From: Vibrio mytili
GTDB lineage: Bacteria; Pseudomonadota; Gammaproteobacteria; Enterobacterales; Vibrionaceae
Length of the DNA stretch: 37,861 nt
Assembly: GCF_000830505.1 (NCBI RefSeq)
Contig: NZ_JXOK01000087.1
Location: 1 to 37,861 of the forward strand
Direction: 5' to 3'
Shown: piece after piece, positions 7,751-16,322 of the stretch
How the letters are laid out: every line of letters begins with the position of its first letter
How positions within the stretch are numbered: the first letter of the stretch is position 1
The notes under the pieces: generated by a model
Told to the model about the DNA's origin: nothing
Seen by the model: the letters and a program-made list of their open reading frames with translations, nothing else
Database searches by the model: none
Made by a program: the position numbers and the translations under genes

Positions 7751-10117
7751 CTAAATCTCTTCCATTAATACATTATTTTTAACAAGGAATTTGTTTACAA
7801 TAGATTTCATACTTTCTGGTTTGCCATATAAAAAACCTTGAACAAATATACAGTCATTTATTTCTATCAAATGATTATGTTGCGCAACATTTTCCACTCC
7901 TTCTATAACAATTTTATATTCTAAGTTGTACAAAAGATTAATTATAGAATTTAAAAGTGAGTTGTATTTTAATTCATTTGGAACTCTATTTAAAAAACAC
8001 TTATCTAACTTGACTTCATATAATGGCAATTTTATTAGATTGTTTAATGTTGAATAACCCTTTCCAAAATCGTCTAGGGAAAACCTAAACCCTAACTCAA
8101 CCAGATCATTTATTATCTCAAGTTTATTTTCATTTTCGACAAAAAAAACATTTTCCGTAACTTCAAATATTATATCTGAAGTATCAATCATGTTTTTTGC
8201 TATTAATTCATTTAAATAATTTTTTAAGTTTTCATGTATCTGTTTGGGTGACAAATTTATTGATAATGTAACATCACTATGAAAATGTAATTTATTTTCG
8301 TAATAATCTTTAATTGCATAATCTATAACTCTAAAGCCGACAGAGTCAATTAAATCAGCAGACTCAGCCGTTTCTATGAAAACATCTGGAGGAATACAAC
8401 CTTTTTTAGGATGTTTCCACCTAACCAAAGCTTCTAAACCAACTAATTGACGACTCTTGATATCAAACTTTGGTTGATACTCAGTATAGAACTCATTATT
8501 TCGACAAGCCCTTCTTAAATCATTTACTAGCTCAAATTCAAAATTAGCCGTCTGAAGTAGACCAGTATTATACTCAGTATAATGTGACGTTCCTTTTTTC
8601 TTGGACTCATACATAGCTAGATCTGAATATTGTAATAAAAGATCCAATCTATCTCCATCCTTTGGATATTGAGAAAAACCAATACTAGCAGTAGATTCTA
8701 TTCTTCTATTTTTTATAAAAACAGGCTTATTTATTGAACGCGATAAATTGTTAATCTTACTTAAAATGTCAACATTACCTTGAAATATAACAATGAACTC
8801 ATCACCACCAAATCTATATAATTTATCATCAACATCGATTTCTTCAGTGATATTGCTAGATATTTTCTTTAGAAACATATCACCAAACGAATGGCCTAAC
8901 GAATCGTTTATATGTTTAAACCCATCTAAATCAATAAACACTAAATAAAAACTGTTGAGACAAAATGTTTTTTTAAAATCGATTTCCAAACTTCTTCTAT
9001 TTGGTAAGCCTGTTAAGTAATCGGTTTTTGCTATACTGTCAATTTTTTTATTTGAATCTTTTAACTTTTTTTTCTCTAGCAATATCTTATTATTATATGT
9101 CGTCAATATACGTGATATTTTTTTATGTAAAAAATAATATATAACAAATGAAATAGCCAGTAAAATAAAGAATGAGCTAACTATTGTTTTGATATCTTCA
9201 TATAAGAACTCTTTAAATAGATATTTGAAATCATCGTTTAGTTCATATTTGAAGTTTTTAGCCATAGAGAGTGATATATTTATCCCATATTCACTTATGG
9301 TTTTGTTAATATAAAGAAACTCACTACTGCTATCTAATTCAAGAAAGTTGTTATAGATATAATCATAGAAAAAATAAAGTGAACTTTGACTGTTTAAGTA
9401 TCTATTTTGTTTAACCTTTTGGTCATATATAATACCGTTATGAGTTGAGTAGACCCTATATTCAATATTGTCATCCAAACTTGAATTTTCTAAAAGATTA
9501 AATATTTCATCATGTACACGTTCGAGAAGAAACTCGTTAACATATCCACTTGCCAAATATAGTTGTGTGTTAGGTATTTGTTTTATATACGATACTTTGT
9601 TAGAACCAAATTTAGAAGGTACTTTATATCTATACACTCCACCATTGATAGGAAAGTTTTCAAAAAAACTATTAGAATATTTATCTTTAAGATTATCATT
9701 AAGTTGGTTAAAAATATTTGATTCTATAATGTTCTTATCTTTATAGTTTACTATAAAAACATAATTATCTTTGAAGGTTGAGTTAAACTTATTTACTTTT
9801 TCTTTTATAAAGTCTTCTTCTATACTATCTTCATTAGCAAATTCAATGATGGCAGTATTTTTCTTAACACTCTCGATAAGTTCGTTTTCTATTAAATTTA
9901 TAATTGAATAAATAGAGGCTGAAATAGACTCTGCCTCTTCTATTAATGCATTTCTTTTTTCAACTAGTTTGTTTTCACTAAACTTATCAATATATAATGA
10001 ATATTGCTCTAAATTACCTACAAATACTCTAAAAAAAATTATAATAAAAAAAGCCAAAAGCAAAAATAGATAAACGGATAAATTAATACGTGAAATCTTA
10101 TTATTAATCACTGACAT
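7751..10117 (-). CDS. Membrane GGDEF-EAL c-di-GMP enzyme
   Basis: 788 aa. One transmembrane helix at about 14-34, an extracytoplasmic sensor region (35-308), a second helix (about 310-330), then GGDEF (about 360-510) and EAL (about 530-780). The diguanylate cyclase signature GGDEF is intact at 437-441. The phosphodiesterase motifs are also intact: E562-A-L, EVTE 652-655, LDDFG 681-685, K703 and EGVE 739-742. Both activities are therefore possible. No RxxD inhibitory site is seen just before GGDEF. It is the third gene of an operon behind a degenerate EAL and an AraC-type regulator, with a 7-bp gap, and would act at the inner membrane to set local c-di-GMP. Its base composition is far more AT-rich than its neighbours, a sign of separate acquisition. 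Confidence 0.92.
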   Translation of the reverse strand: MSVINNKISRINLSVYLFLLLAFFIIIFFRVFVGNLEQYSLYIDKFSENKLVEKRNALIEEAESISASIYSIINLIENELIESVKKNTAIIEFANEDSIEEDFIKEKVNKFNSTFKDNYVFIVNYKDKNIIESNIFNQLNDNLKDKYSNSFFENFPINGGVYRYKVPSKFGSNKVSYIKQIPNTQLYLASGYVNEFLLERVHDEIFNLLENSSLDDNIEYRVYSTHNGIIYDQKVKQNRYLNSQSSLYFFYDYIYNNFLELDSSSEFLYINKTISEYGINISLSMAKNFKYELNDDFKYLFKEFLYEDIKTIVSSFFILLAISFVIYYFLHKKISRILTTYNNKILLEKKKLKDSNKKIDSIAKTDYLTGLPNRRSLEIDFKKTFCLNSFYLVFIDLDGFKHINDSLGHSFGDMFLKKISSNITEEIDVDDKLYRFGGDEFIVIFQGNVDILSKINNLSRSINKPVFIKNRRIESTASIGFSQYPKDGDRLDLLLQYSDLAMYESKKKGTSHYTEYNTGLLQTANFEFELVNDLRRACRNNEFYTEYQPKFDIKSRQLVGLEALVRWKHPKKGCIPPDVFIETAESADLIDSVGFRVIDYAIKDYYENKLHFHSDVTLSINLSPKQIHENLKNYLNELIAKNMIDTSDIIFEVTENVFFVENENKLEIINDLVELGFRFSLDDFGKGYSTLNNLIKLPLYEVKLDKCFLNRVPNELKYNSLLNSIINLLYNLEYKIVIEGVENVAQHNHLIEINDCIFVQGFLYGKPESMKSIVNKFLVKNNVLMEEI

Positions 10118-10124
10118 ATTGATA

Positions 10125-10799
10125 TTAGCTTTTTTTAAATAAATTAATGAAAATTTTTGGAGTCATTCCATAAACAATTTTAAACTTCTTTATAAAAAAA
10201 GAACTACTGGAAAAACCTAATAATTTCGAAGTTGTAACAACGCTTTCTGTAGATAATAATAATTCCACTGAGTTTTCAATTTTAACTTTAATCACTAATT
10301 CAGACATTGTCACATTTAGCTTAGACAAAACTAATTTAACATCTTTAATACTTAAATTTGACCTTTGACAAAGCTTATCAATATTCCAGTTTATTCTTGG
10401 ATGTTTTTTTATACACTCTCTTATTTTTTCTAATGTTGGTTCATCTGATTTTATCTTGGGTAAGAAAAGATCTTTTTTAATTAGGTCTAACAGATAATTT
10501 TTATAATATATTGATGATAGCTCTAAATCGTTCTTTGTTTTTAAATAAATATAATAATCACGCTTGGACATGATTTGCTTTAAATGACTGAATGATATGA
10601 CTTTAAGCTCTACTATTTCTTCTTCTACAGAATAATGAATAACTTCTCCTTTCGGAATATAAAGGTAATCACCTGGTTGAAATATACATGAAAATCCGTT
10701 ATACGATACAGCGCCACTCCCTTCTTCAATCTGGATAATATGTTCATTCTTATTGAAGTAAGCGCCTAATTTACAAGGTTTAACTTTAACTGATTTCAT
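10125..10799 (-). CDS. AraC-family transcriptional regulator
   Basis: 224 aa. The N-terminal half has cupin-like features (GSGAVSYNGFSCIFQPGDYL, IPKGEVIHYSV), as in AraC proteins with a sensor barrel. The C-terminal 95 residues carry two HTH units: NIDKLCQRSNLSIKDVKLVL, and the second ending in LLGFSSSSFFIKKFKIVYG-MTP, which matches the AraC signature. Its start overlaps the stop of the upstream EAL gene by 4 bp (ATGA), so the two are translationally coupled. It probably controls this operon or distant genes in response to a small ligand or to the EAL partner. It is of the shorter, ToxT-like size class. Confidence 0.85.
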   Translation of the reverse strand: MKSVKVKPCKLGAYFNKNEHIIQIEEGSGAVSYNGFSCIFQPGDYLYIPKGEVIHYSVEEEIVELKVISFSHLKQIMSKRDYYIYLKTKNDLELSSIYYKNYLLDLIKKDLFLPKIKSDEPTLEKIRECIKKHPRINWNIDKLCQRSNLSIKDVKLVLSKLNVTMSELVIKVKIENSVELLLSTESVVTTSKLLGFSSSSFFIKKFKIVYGMTPKIFINLFKKS

Positions 10800-11431
10800 G
10801 ATGCAAACCTTTTCGGTGGATTTTTATAATATCCCTGATAGTATATTTTGTTAGAACTTTTTAAATGTTGTTTTATGCTTGAGTCAACGCCATCAATAAT
10901 TACGCCAACGTTACAAAATGGAATTAAAATTTGTGCTACATGCTTTTCTAAATCCTTAAATGAGTACTTTTTGTCTATTTTAATATAATCCCAATCTATA
11001 TAACCTAAACATTGATTAAAAGTTTCATCTTTGTGACAAAAAGAGTCTAAGCAAAATTCAATTCCATACTCCTTGAGTTTTTTTATTGATAGATACAAGT
11101 CAGGTAGCATATTATTTTCTATTTCATTAACTTCTATCACTAAATTTTTGTTATTAAATAAAGAAATTCTCGTTATGAATTCATCACTCAACAATATATT
11201 TGCGGTAATATTAATACTAAATTTGTTTTTTTCATTGTTTTGAAGTTTTTTAACAATATTTAATGCTGACTCCATTATTATTTCATCGGATACAGTCATA
11301 TCTAAAAACTGCTCCTCATAATATCCATCAGGTATAGTGTATAAAACCTCAGAGAAAGCCACATCTCCAGTTTCACTTGAGTAAATAGGATGCAAAAAAA
11401 TACTATTTGAAATGCTACTTTTTAAATCCAT
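10796..11431 (-). CDS. Stand-alone degenerate EAL-domain protein
   Basis: 211 aa, EAL domain only, without GGDEF or membrane segments. The fold-defining pieces are present (NITAN near 74, IEVNEIE near 99-105, YIKIDK at 149-154, YYQGYY near the end). However, EAL is SEVL (27-30), LDDFG is LDSFC (128-132) and EGVE is DGVD (180-183). Losing the second Asp and the EGVE Glu should abolish or weaken c-di-GMP hydrolysis, so this is more likely a binding or regulatory protein. It is the first gene of the operon, overlapping the AraC gene by 4 bp, which suggests an EAL-AraC switch that could read c-di-GMP or act by protein contact. It shares the AT-rich composition of the operon. Confidence 0.8.
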   Translation of the reverse strand: MDLKSSISNSIFLHPIYSSETGDVAFSEVLYTIPDGYYEEQFLDMTVSDEIIMESALNIVKKLQNNEKNKFSINITANILLSDEFITRISLFNNKNLVIEVNEIENNMLPDLYLSIKKLKEYGIEFCLDSFCHKDETFNQCLGYIDWDYIKIDKKYSFKDLEKHVAQILIPFCNVGVIIDGVDSSIKQHLKSSNKIYYQGYYKNPPKRFAS

Positions 11432-11651
11432 ATCTCACTACACCTTTTTAATATGAATATTGTTTTTAAGCGCAAGATTAATCACCTCTTAAAACCTAAG
11501 CAACCAGTTTTCTATTATTAGCCATGATATCTATTGTTATTTATCACCCTCAAACGCACTGTCATTATATTGACATTAAATTGACCGTACATTAACAGAT
11601 AGCTTATTGAACATTTAAAATCAAGAGTGCTTTAGTGTGGTCTATGTTTAA

Positions 11652-11905
11652 GGCTTTGTTACGTAACTCGATGAAACTAAGGCAAGAGGTGATGAGCTGT
11701 ACGACGACACAGTTGATCCCCCTAGTCTTATGGAGAAGCCTCGTTACACAACAACTAACTGAAAACAGTACAGCAAAGTGCTAATTAATCGTGGTTCACT
11801 CACTTTCTGGATTGATGAAGGAGTTATAAGCGAATAGAAGCAAAGCAAACAGAACAAGCGTGGCAGGCCTCGTCAATTCAGCGACCTCGCCATTACTGAG
11901 CCGCA
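11652..11905 (+). mobile_element. 5' fragment of an IS5-family element
   Basis: A terminal repeat begins at 11652 (GGCTTTGTTACGTAAC), followed by the N-terminal part of an IS5-family transposase: KPRYTTTN, YSKVLINRGSLTFWIDEG, then KRGRPRQFSDLAITE, with internal stops. The same N-terminal region is seen in the minus-strand copy near 7.3 kb, so two members of one IS family are present. The fragment stops exactly where the IS3-family element begins. I see no continuation beyond that element, so the rest was lost. Confidence 0.8.
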
Positions 11906-11958
11906 CCAGTTATCTTGGACCCTGAGTTAAGTGAGTAAAATCACTAACGAGGTGAATC

Positions 11959-12181
11959 ATGACAAACAAGAAAAAACTTATTATCCATTCTTCCGAATTT
12001 AATACTTGAGATTGCGGAGAAAGTCGGCGCTGCTGTTGCCGCTAGATAACTATCTCTCCATGACTCTCAAATCTACGGTTGGCGTAAAGCCGCAAATAAA
12101 AACTCCAGTACTGCTGAGCGAGAAAAAGAGCTAGGAGTAGTAAAAAAGGCCGCCACCTACTTTACGGAGAATCTAAAGTAG
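11959..12181 (+). pseudogene. IS3 orfA remnant
   Basis: It starts at an ATG preceded by GAGGTG. The reading MTNKKKLIIHSSEFN passes into a second frame (EIAEKVGAAVAA), then SLHDSQIYGWRKAANKNSS and EREKELGVVKKAATYFTENL before TAG. This is the HTH and leucine-zipper layout of IS3-family OrfA. It contains at least one frameshift, an in-frame stop and a short deletion. Confidence 0.7.
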
Positions 12182-12182
12182 C

Positions 12183-13038
12183 TTGTGCTTCGAATTTATG
12201 TTTGAACATCTGCAGTATTTCCGTGTATCTCATATGGCAGAGGTGTTTGGCATATCGCGAAGCGGGTTTTACTACTGGATTAAGCATCGTCATAGAGACT
12301 GCCTGCGAGAACAAGCCCGTCAGGTATTAGACGACAAAGTCAAAGAGGCGTTTGATAACCGCAAAGGCAGGGACGGTGCTAGACGTATCCAGATAGAGTT
12401 AACTGATAACGGTAGCAGGCATAATGTGAAGACCATTGCCAGTAGCATGAAACGTCAAAATCTAGTAGCGAAAGCTGCTCGTAAGTTTAAATGTACGACG
12501 GATAGCATTCATAAGTTGCCAATCGCTCCGAACTTGTTGGAGCAAGACTTCTCTGCAACTGCCGCCCAATCAGAAATGGGCGGAGATATTACGTATTTGG
12601 CGATAAGTGAAGGTTGTCTATACTTAGTGGTAATCATTGATCTTTATTCACAGCAAGTCGTTGGCTAAGAGGATGACAACAACATTAGTCAGCGATACTC
12701 TTTCAATAACCTTATTCCATCGTAGCTTTCCTGAGCGAGTCATCGTTCATAGTGACCATGGTAGCCAATATTGCTCGAAAGGTTATCGAGAGTTGATTAG
12801 TACCTATAATCTAAAACAAAGTATGGATAGAAAAGGAAATTGTTGGGACAACGTTTATATAGAGAGTTTCTTTCATGCCATGAAGGTGGAAGCTGTACTA
12901 TATGAGCTGATAATGTCGAGAGAATAGATGCGTCAATCGGTCTTCGAATACATTGAGGTTTAATATAATCGAACGAGAAGGCACAGTGATCTTGGGCGTC
13001 TAAGCCAGTTGACTTTGAAAAGCCAAAAGGTCGCTTAA
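12183..13038 (+). pseudogene. IS3 orfB (DDE transposase) remnant
   Basis: The N-terminal part MFEHLQYFRVSHMAEVFGIS-RSGFYYW and the first catalytic Asp (GGDITYLA) lie in one frame, open until about 12667. The second Asp (HSDHGSQYC) and the Glu (YIESFFHAMK) lie in another frame that opens at 12637. A frameshift near 12660 therefore separates D from D-E, and further stops occur after SRE near 12927 and before YNRTRRHSDLG. The transposase cannot be made as one protein. The catalytic residues are otherwise recognisable, so decay is fairly recent. Confidence 0.85.
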
Positions 13039-13073
13039 TGCAGTGTCCAGTCTGGCTGGAGCTTCTTCTCGCA

Positions 13074-13380
13074 TCTTCATTTAGTTGAACGGAGAACTAT
13101 GTTCTCCGAATGACGAAAGGCTGAGTCAGGTATTATCCGACTCGTGTTTGGGTATATAGGCAAAGGTCGGTAGCGTTCAAACGCTACTGCGAGAACACTG
13201 TTCTCGCTCAAATCATCAAAAACTAAAGTTTGCTCATTTAATTAATAGATAAAAAAGCTCTCTTAGTGCCCAACTCTCTGGTGAAAAATGTGTTACCCAT
13301 TATCTTCATGAGTGGGTTTGTCAGAACCAATGGACTAATGAATTTAAGCTCTGAAACACTTTTGCCCCTTTATCAGTTTC
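13074..13380. repeat. Dispersed repeat, copy A (longest copy), with two hairpins
   Basis: A roughly 300-bp intergenic repeat with hairpins CGGAGAAC-TAT-GTTCTCCG (13090-13108) and GCGAGAAC-ACT-GTTCTCGC (13189-13207), a small AGCGT/ACGCT hairpin before the second, an AT-rich tract (ATTTAATTAATAGATAAAAA) and a further stretch with TTACCCATT. Its first 180 bp match copy B at 32267-32445, and its last 190 bp match copy C at 33475-33662. The rest of the gap to the next gene (13381-13595) shows nothing I can name. Confidence 0.85.
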
Positions 13381-13595
13381 GACCAGTGAGAGCGGAAGAG
13401 CTGGCTGATGGAGTTTTCCTTAGAAAAACTCACACCTAACGCTTACACTAAGCATGATTTTAGTCATCAACCCTGAATAAGTATAATTGGGCAAAGGCCC
13501 GATTTAATGAAGGCCGATTTGAATTATATTGGTACACAAGACTACCCCCAACTCAGTAATCCAATAAATACATACAATTAATGTTAACTTGATTG

Positions 13596-13973
13596 TTATC
13601 TATTATTACGCGTAATGTCCTTTAATGGATGACGCGAAATTAGCCCCCACTTTCCATCGTTTTTTTCAGAGCCTCTAGCATTAATTGCAATTAGGTGATT
13701 TTTGGTAGATTCTTCATCACAACCAATAACAGCAGCTAGCGTCGAAATGTTACGCCATTCAAATTTCGGGTCACTTAACATATTTTTCAAAATGTCTTGT
13801 CTCGCTTTGGCGATGTTACGCTCATTTCTAGCTTTGAACCACTCAATCACAAGGTTACCTACTATTGTCAAAATAGAGCCTATCACAGCACCAATAATAC
13901 CGATAAGAGCAATCCAAAACTTGCTATCGCTAACTACCTTAGCCGCTATTTGTGAAATTTCTTGTTCTGTCAT
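13596..13973 (-). CDS. Single-pass membrane protein with C-terminal wHTH-like segment
   Basis: 125 aa. One transmembrane helix (about 19-41, IALIGIIGAVIGSILTIVGN). A short basic linker follows, then a C-terminal region (WRNISTLAAVIGCDEESTKN-HLIAINARGSE, ending KWGLISRHPL) that resembles a degenerate winged helix. I recognise the general layout from hypothetical proteins but no named family. It has no operon partner: repeat copy A lies downstream and a long gap upstream. A role in membrane-linked sensing is conceivable but unsupported. Confidence 0.6.
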   Translation of the reverse strand: MTEQEISQIAAKVVSDSKFWIALIGIIGAVIGSILTIVGNLVIEWFKARNERNIAKARQDILKNMLSDPKFEWRNISTLAAVIGCDEESTKNHLIAINARGSEKNDGKWGLISRHPLKDITRNNR

Positions 13974-14303
13974 TTTGCCTCGATGTTTCTTATAAAAATG
14001 TAGCGAACAATGCGACTATCCAATATCGTCGATCGTGATAAATACTAACACTAATTGCCAAACGTTGGCATCGGCTGCGAATTTGATTGCCTTGCTGATG
14101 TTCGAAGCGGCTAAGAAGTAGGCGCTTGGGGGGGATCACATAGAGAATGAAATGCATAGCAATTTCTTTAATATCAGCTTACTTCCCTTCTAAGAACAGC
14201 CCTGTAAGCCGTGCTTATTGTCGTCGAATAGGATAGCGTTGATTATAATTGATTCAAAACATTAACAGACCTATTGAATATAAAGCCGAAGTGTTGTTTT
14301 AGA

Positions 14304-14348
14304 GACAATCAAACTACTTGCTAAGTAGTAGCAAGTAGTTTGATTGTC
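14304..14348. repeat. Perfect 20-bp inverted repeat (long hairpin)
   Basis: The arms 14304-14323 and 14329-14348 are perfectly complementary over 20 bp around a 5-nt loop. There is no T tract on either strand, so it is not a standard terminator. It lies in the 469-bp gap before the exported-protein gene; the same gap also holds TGCCAAACGTTGGCA (14056-14070). Possible roles are an operator, an RNA structure or a recombination relic. Confidence 0.8.
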
Positions 14349-14442
14349 CAAGAAGGTAATTAGCCTTATACTGGATTTTTCAAATACAAACAGTGATAAC
14401 TAAAGAGTTAACTGGTGAAATATATTTATATTGGGGAAGTTG

Positions 14443-14931
14443 ATGAAAAGATTTTTAACTAGCTTGTTATTTATATATGCGTTCACAGCTAATGCAGATT
14501 TCTATGATAAGAATCAAAACATGGAAGAAGGATGGGCGTTGTTGCTAGGAACGCCGATGGCAGTATCGCAAGCCCCACTCTTGCCTGAAGGAATAATATT
14601 GACATCAATTCAAAAGGTGGAAGATTACCCATCGGTTATTTTGAGTACATATAAAGAATGTTCAAAACCAAAGGAGTATGATTTTTACAAAGCTAAAATA
14701 GGCTCAACATGGGTTAACATGATAGCGGTATGTACTCATGATAATCGAGTGAAAATTGGAGCTAGGACACAAAAGGGCGCTGACTTCATCGTCCAACAAT
14801 TGGTAAAGTCAAAAGACCCAATCGTTTTGGAGCTAGAGGCATCGTATTCGACAGTAGAAATATCAATTCCAGCTACTAACTTTAAACAAGCACTAGAATA
14901 CTTTGAACAAAGGGAGCTAAATGCTTTGTGA
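14443..14931 (+). CDS. Exported protein of unknown function
   Basis: 162 aa from the ATG at 14443, which has GGGGAAG a few bases upstream; the longer TTG start at 14431 would lie inside that ribosome binding site. A Sec signal peptide is clear: KR, a hydrophobic core FLTSLLFIYAFTA, and a probable cleavage site after ANA. The mature protein is about 144 residues with two cysteines (ECSK and VCTHD) that could form a disulfide, which fits the periplasm or outside of the cell. I do not recognise a family. It has no neighbour on the same strand nearby and sits among defence genes. Confidence 0.7.
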   Translation: MKRFLTSLLFIYAFTANADFYDKNQNMEEGWALLLGTPMAVSQAPLLPEGIILTSIQKVEDYPSVILSTYKECSKPKEYDFYKAKIGSTWVNMIAVCTHDNRVKIGARTQKGADFIVQQLVKSKDPIVLELEASYSTVEISIPATNFKQALEYFEQRELNAL

Positions 14932-15132
14932 AAAAACTTGTTTAGTGACCTAGCTATCATGACGGCTCTTATAATTAAATACAAATTAAGTGATTTGCAC
15001 CAGAAATACTGAACAATAAGTTAATCTACTTTCCATACCTGTAGCTATTCATGACTTGCTAATATTCAATTTTCCGAAACTCATTTTTGTCCAGAAGTGA
15101 GTTGTACGGTTTTTGGGAGTGCCAGCATCTGA

Positions 15133-15672
15133 CTAATCGTGATCCGTCACAATTAAGTGCGTGTTTCTGCCAACCCTCTTCAAATCTCGAATCGCAGCTT
15201 CTTTTTTCGCAATCCGAAGGGGCCGATCTGAAGATATGGTATTGATGATAATATCAATATCATCACGTTTGGTATGTGTGAACTCGATAACGCCGTAGGA
15301 GGTTCTAAATTCCCCTTTACGCCCCGTTGTCATGATAGTAATTCGATCGGTCATCACTTGAGAAATGACACTGTATTCTGAGAGTGCCGATTCTAGAGAG
15401 ATGTAATTGTACTCTCCCCGTCGCAAGCATTTAGCAATATATTCAATAGTATAACCACTTCTATGACGACTGTATGAGAATACATAAACACCGTTACACG
15501 CTCGCTCTATTACTCCTGCTTTTACTAAACGTGGCAGGCTTTGTTGGAATGCTGTAAGTGAATCATCAAAAAATAACCTTCTGAGATCACTCTTTCGATA
15601 AACATGTATGCCTTGCTTGTCAAACTTATGCAGGCGCTCTAATGCAGTCTCAATCTTCACTTCAATAATCAT
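15133..15672 (-). CDS. AbiEi-family antitoxin-like protein (orphan)
   Basis: 179 aa. The N-terminal part is a winged helix (YRKSDLRRLFFDD, LPRLVKAGVIERACNGVYVF). The central region (YISLESALSEYSVISQVMTD-RITIMTTGRKGEFRTSYGVI-EFTHTK) is characteristic of AbiEi-type IV antitoxins. In AbiE systems the antitoxin represses its own promoter and neutralises the nucleotidyltransferase toxin AbiEii, encoded next to it. No AbiEii gene is adjacent. The nearest nucleotidyltransferase domain in the window is in the hsd operon 11 kb away. Five regularly spaced palindromes lie upstream of its start (15776-16166) and are good candidates for its binding sites. It may be a solitary regulator. Confidence 0.75.
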   Translation of the reverse strand: MIIEVKIETALERLHKFDKQGIHVYRKSDLRRLFFDDSLTAFQQSLPRLVKAGVIERACNGVYVFSYSRHRSGYTIEYIAKCLRRGEYNYISLESALSEYSVISQVMTDRITIMTTGRKGEFRTSYGVIEFTHTKRDDIDIIINTISSDRPLRIAKKEAAIRDLKRVGRNTHLIVTDHD

Positions 15673-15775
15673 AAGTAGTCACAAAAAGTAAGTATGACAT
15701 ATATTTTTGTCCACTTGTGATTGAGGATAAAGCATTGGTAGTCGCTGATACCCTAGTGATTCCTGACTTGTTTTT

Positions 15776-16166
15776 CCGAGTTAGGATCCTAACTCGGAAT
15801 TTATGGGGATGAATATGGTTACTTTGAGGTGGGGAAATGGCAGCACTAATCGTCAGGTGCGATGTTCATTCTCGGTTAGGATCCTAACTTGGAATTTATG
15901 ATGATGAATATGGTTCTTTGAGGAGGGGGATAGCATCACCAATAGTAGTAAGAATTTGTTCTTCATTCTCAGTTAGGATCCTAACTCGGAATCTATGATG
16001 ATGAATATGGTTCTTTGAGGAGGGGGAATTGCGTCACCAATAGTCAGAATCTGTTCTCTATTCTCGGTTAGGATCCTAACTCGGAATCTATGATGATGAA
16101 TATGATTCTTTGAGGACACTAATAGACCAGAATCTGATCTTTTTCATTTTTAGTTAGAATTTTAAC
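15776..16166. repeat. Tandem array of five palindromes spaced about 95 bp
   Basis: The 14-bp perfect palindrome GTTAGGATCCTAAC occurs at 15780, 15875, 15972 and 16067, with a decayed fifth copy, GTTAGAATTTTAAC, at 16153. Spacings are 95, 97, 95 and 86 bp. In copy 1 the symmetry extends to 22 bp (15776-15797). Between palindromes the sequence is also repeated (GGAATCTATGATGATGAATA, TTTGAGGAGGGGGA), so these are true tandem units of about 95 bp. The array lies between the AbiEi-like gene and the small basic protein, which diverge from it. It looks like a multi-site operator or a centromere-like partition site. Confidence 0.9.
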
Positions 16167-16169
16167 TAA

Positions 16170-16212
16170 TTTAATAATTAAAAAACCAAACGGTTTTTAT
16201 TTAATAATTAAA
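16170..16212. repeat. Large AT-rich inverted repeat with two TTTAATAATTAAA boxes
   Basis: The 13-bp palindrome TTTAATAATTAAA occurs at 16170-16182 and 16200-16212, around the hairpin AAAAACC-AAAC-GGTTTTT. The whole is an imperfect inverted repeat. The same 13-mer occurs twice more near 30.6 kb. It lies directly upstream of the small basic protein gene. Confidence 0.75.
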
Positions 16213-16322
16213 TGTTAATGTGATTTTAAAAATAGTGATTAAAGGTCCTTTACAAAGAGAATATTACTTGATAAATATAATAGCCATTGAATTTATCTAT
16301 ATATATCAAAAGGGTTTTCGAT

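Larger units (their letters stand above)
11906..13059 (+). mobile_element. IS3-family element, inactive
   Basis: About 1.15 kb. Imperfect terminal inverted repeats (11906-11924 and 13041-13059; 13 of 19 positions match) enclose orfA and orfB of an IS3-type transposase, both broken by stops or frameshifts. It abuts the truncated IS5 fragment, so insertion into that element is the simple explanation. Confidence 0.8.

Noticed and set aside
12637..12927. Separate small DDE protein
   Set aside because: It is the 3' frame of the broken IS3 orfB, not a gene of its own.
13189..13207. GAAC hairpins as integron attC sites
   Set aside because: They are 19-bp simple stems with 3-nt loops and lack the R and L boxes and the extrahelical bases of attC.
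15776..16166. CRISPR-like array
   Set aside because: Repeats are palindromes inside tandem units; the sequence between them is itself repeated, not unique spacers, and no cas genes are present.
16287..16322. TTG start for the 95-aa basic protein
   Set aside because: No ribosome binding site; the ATG at 16323 has AAAAGGG at good spacing.
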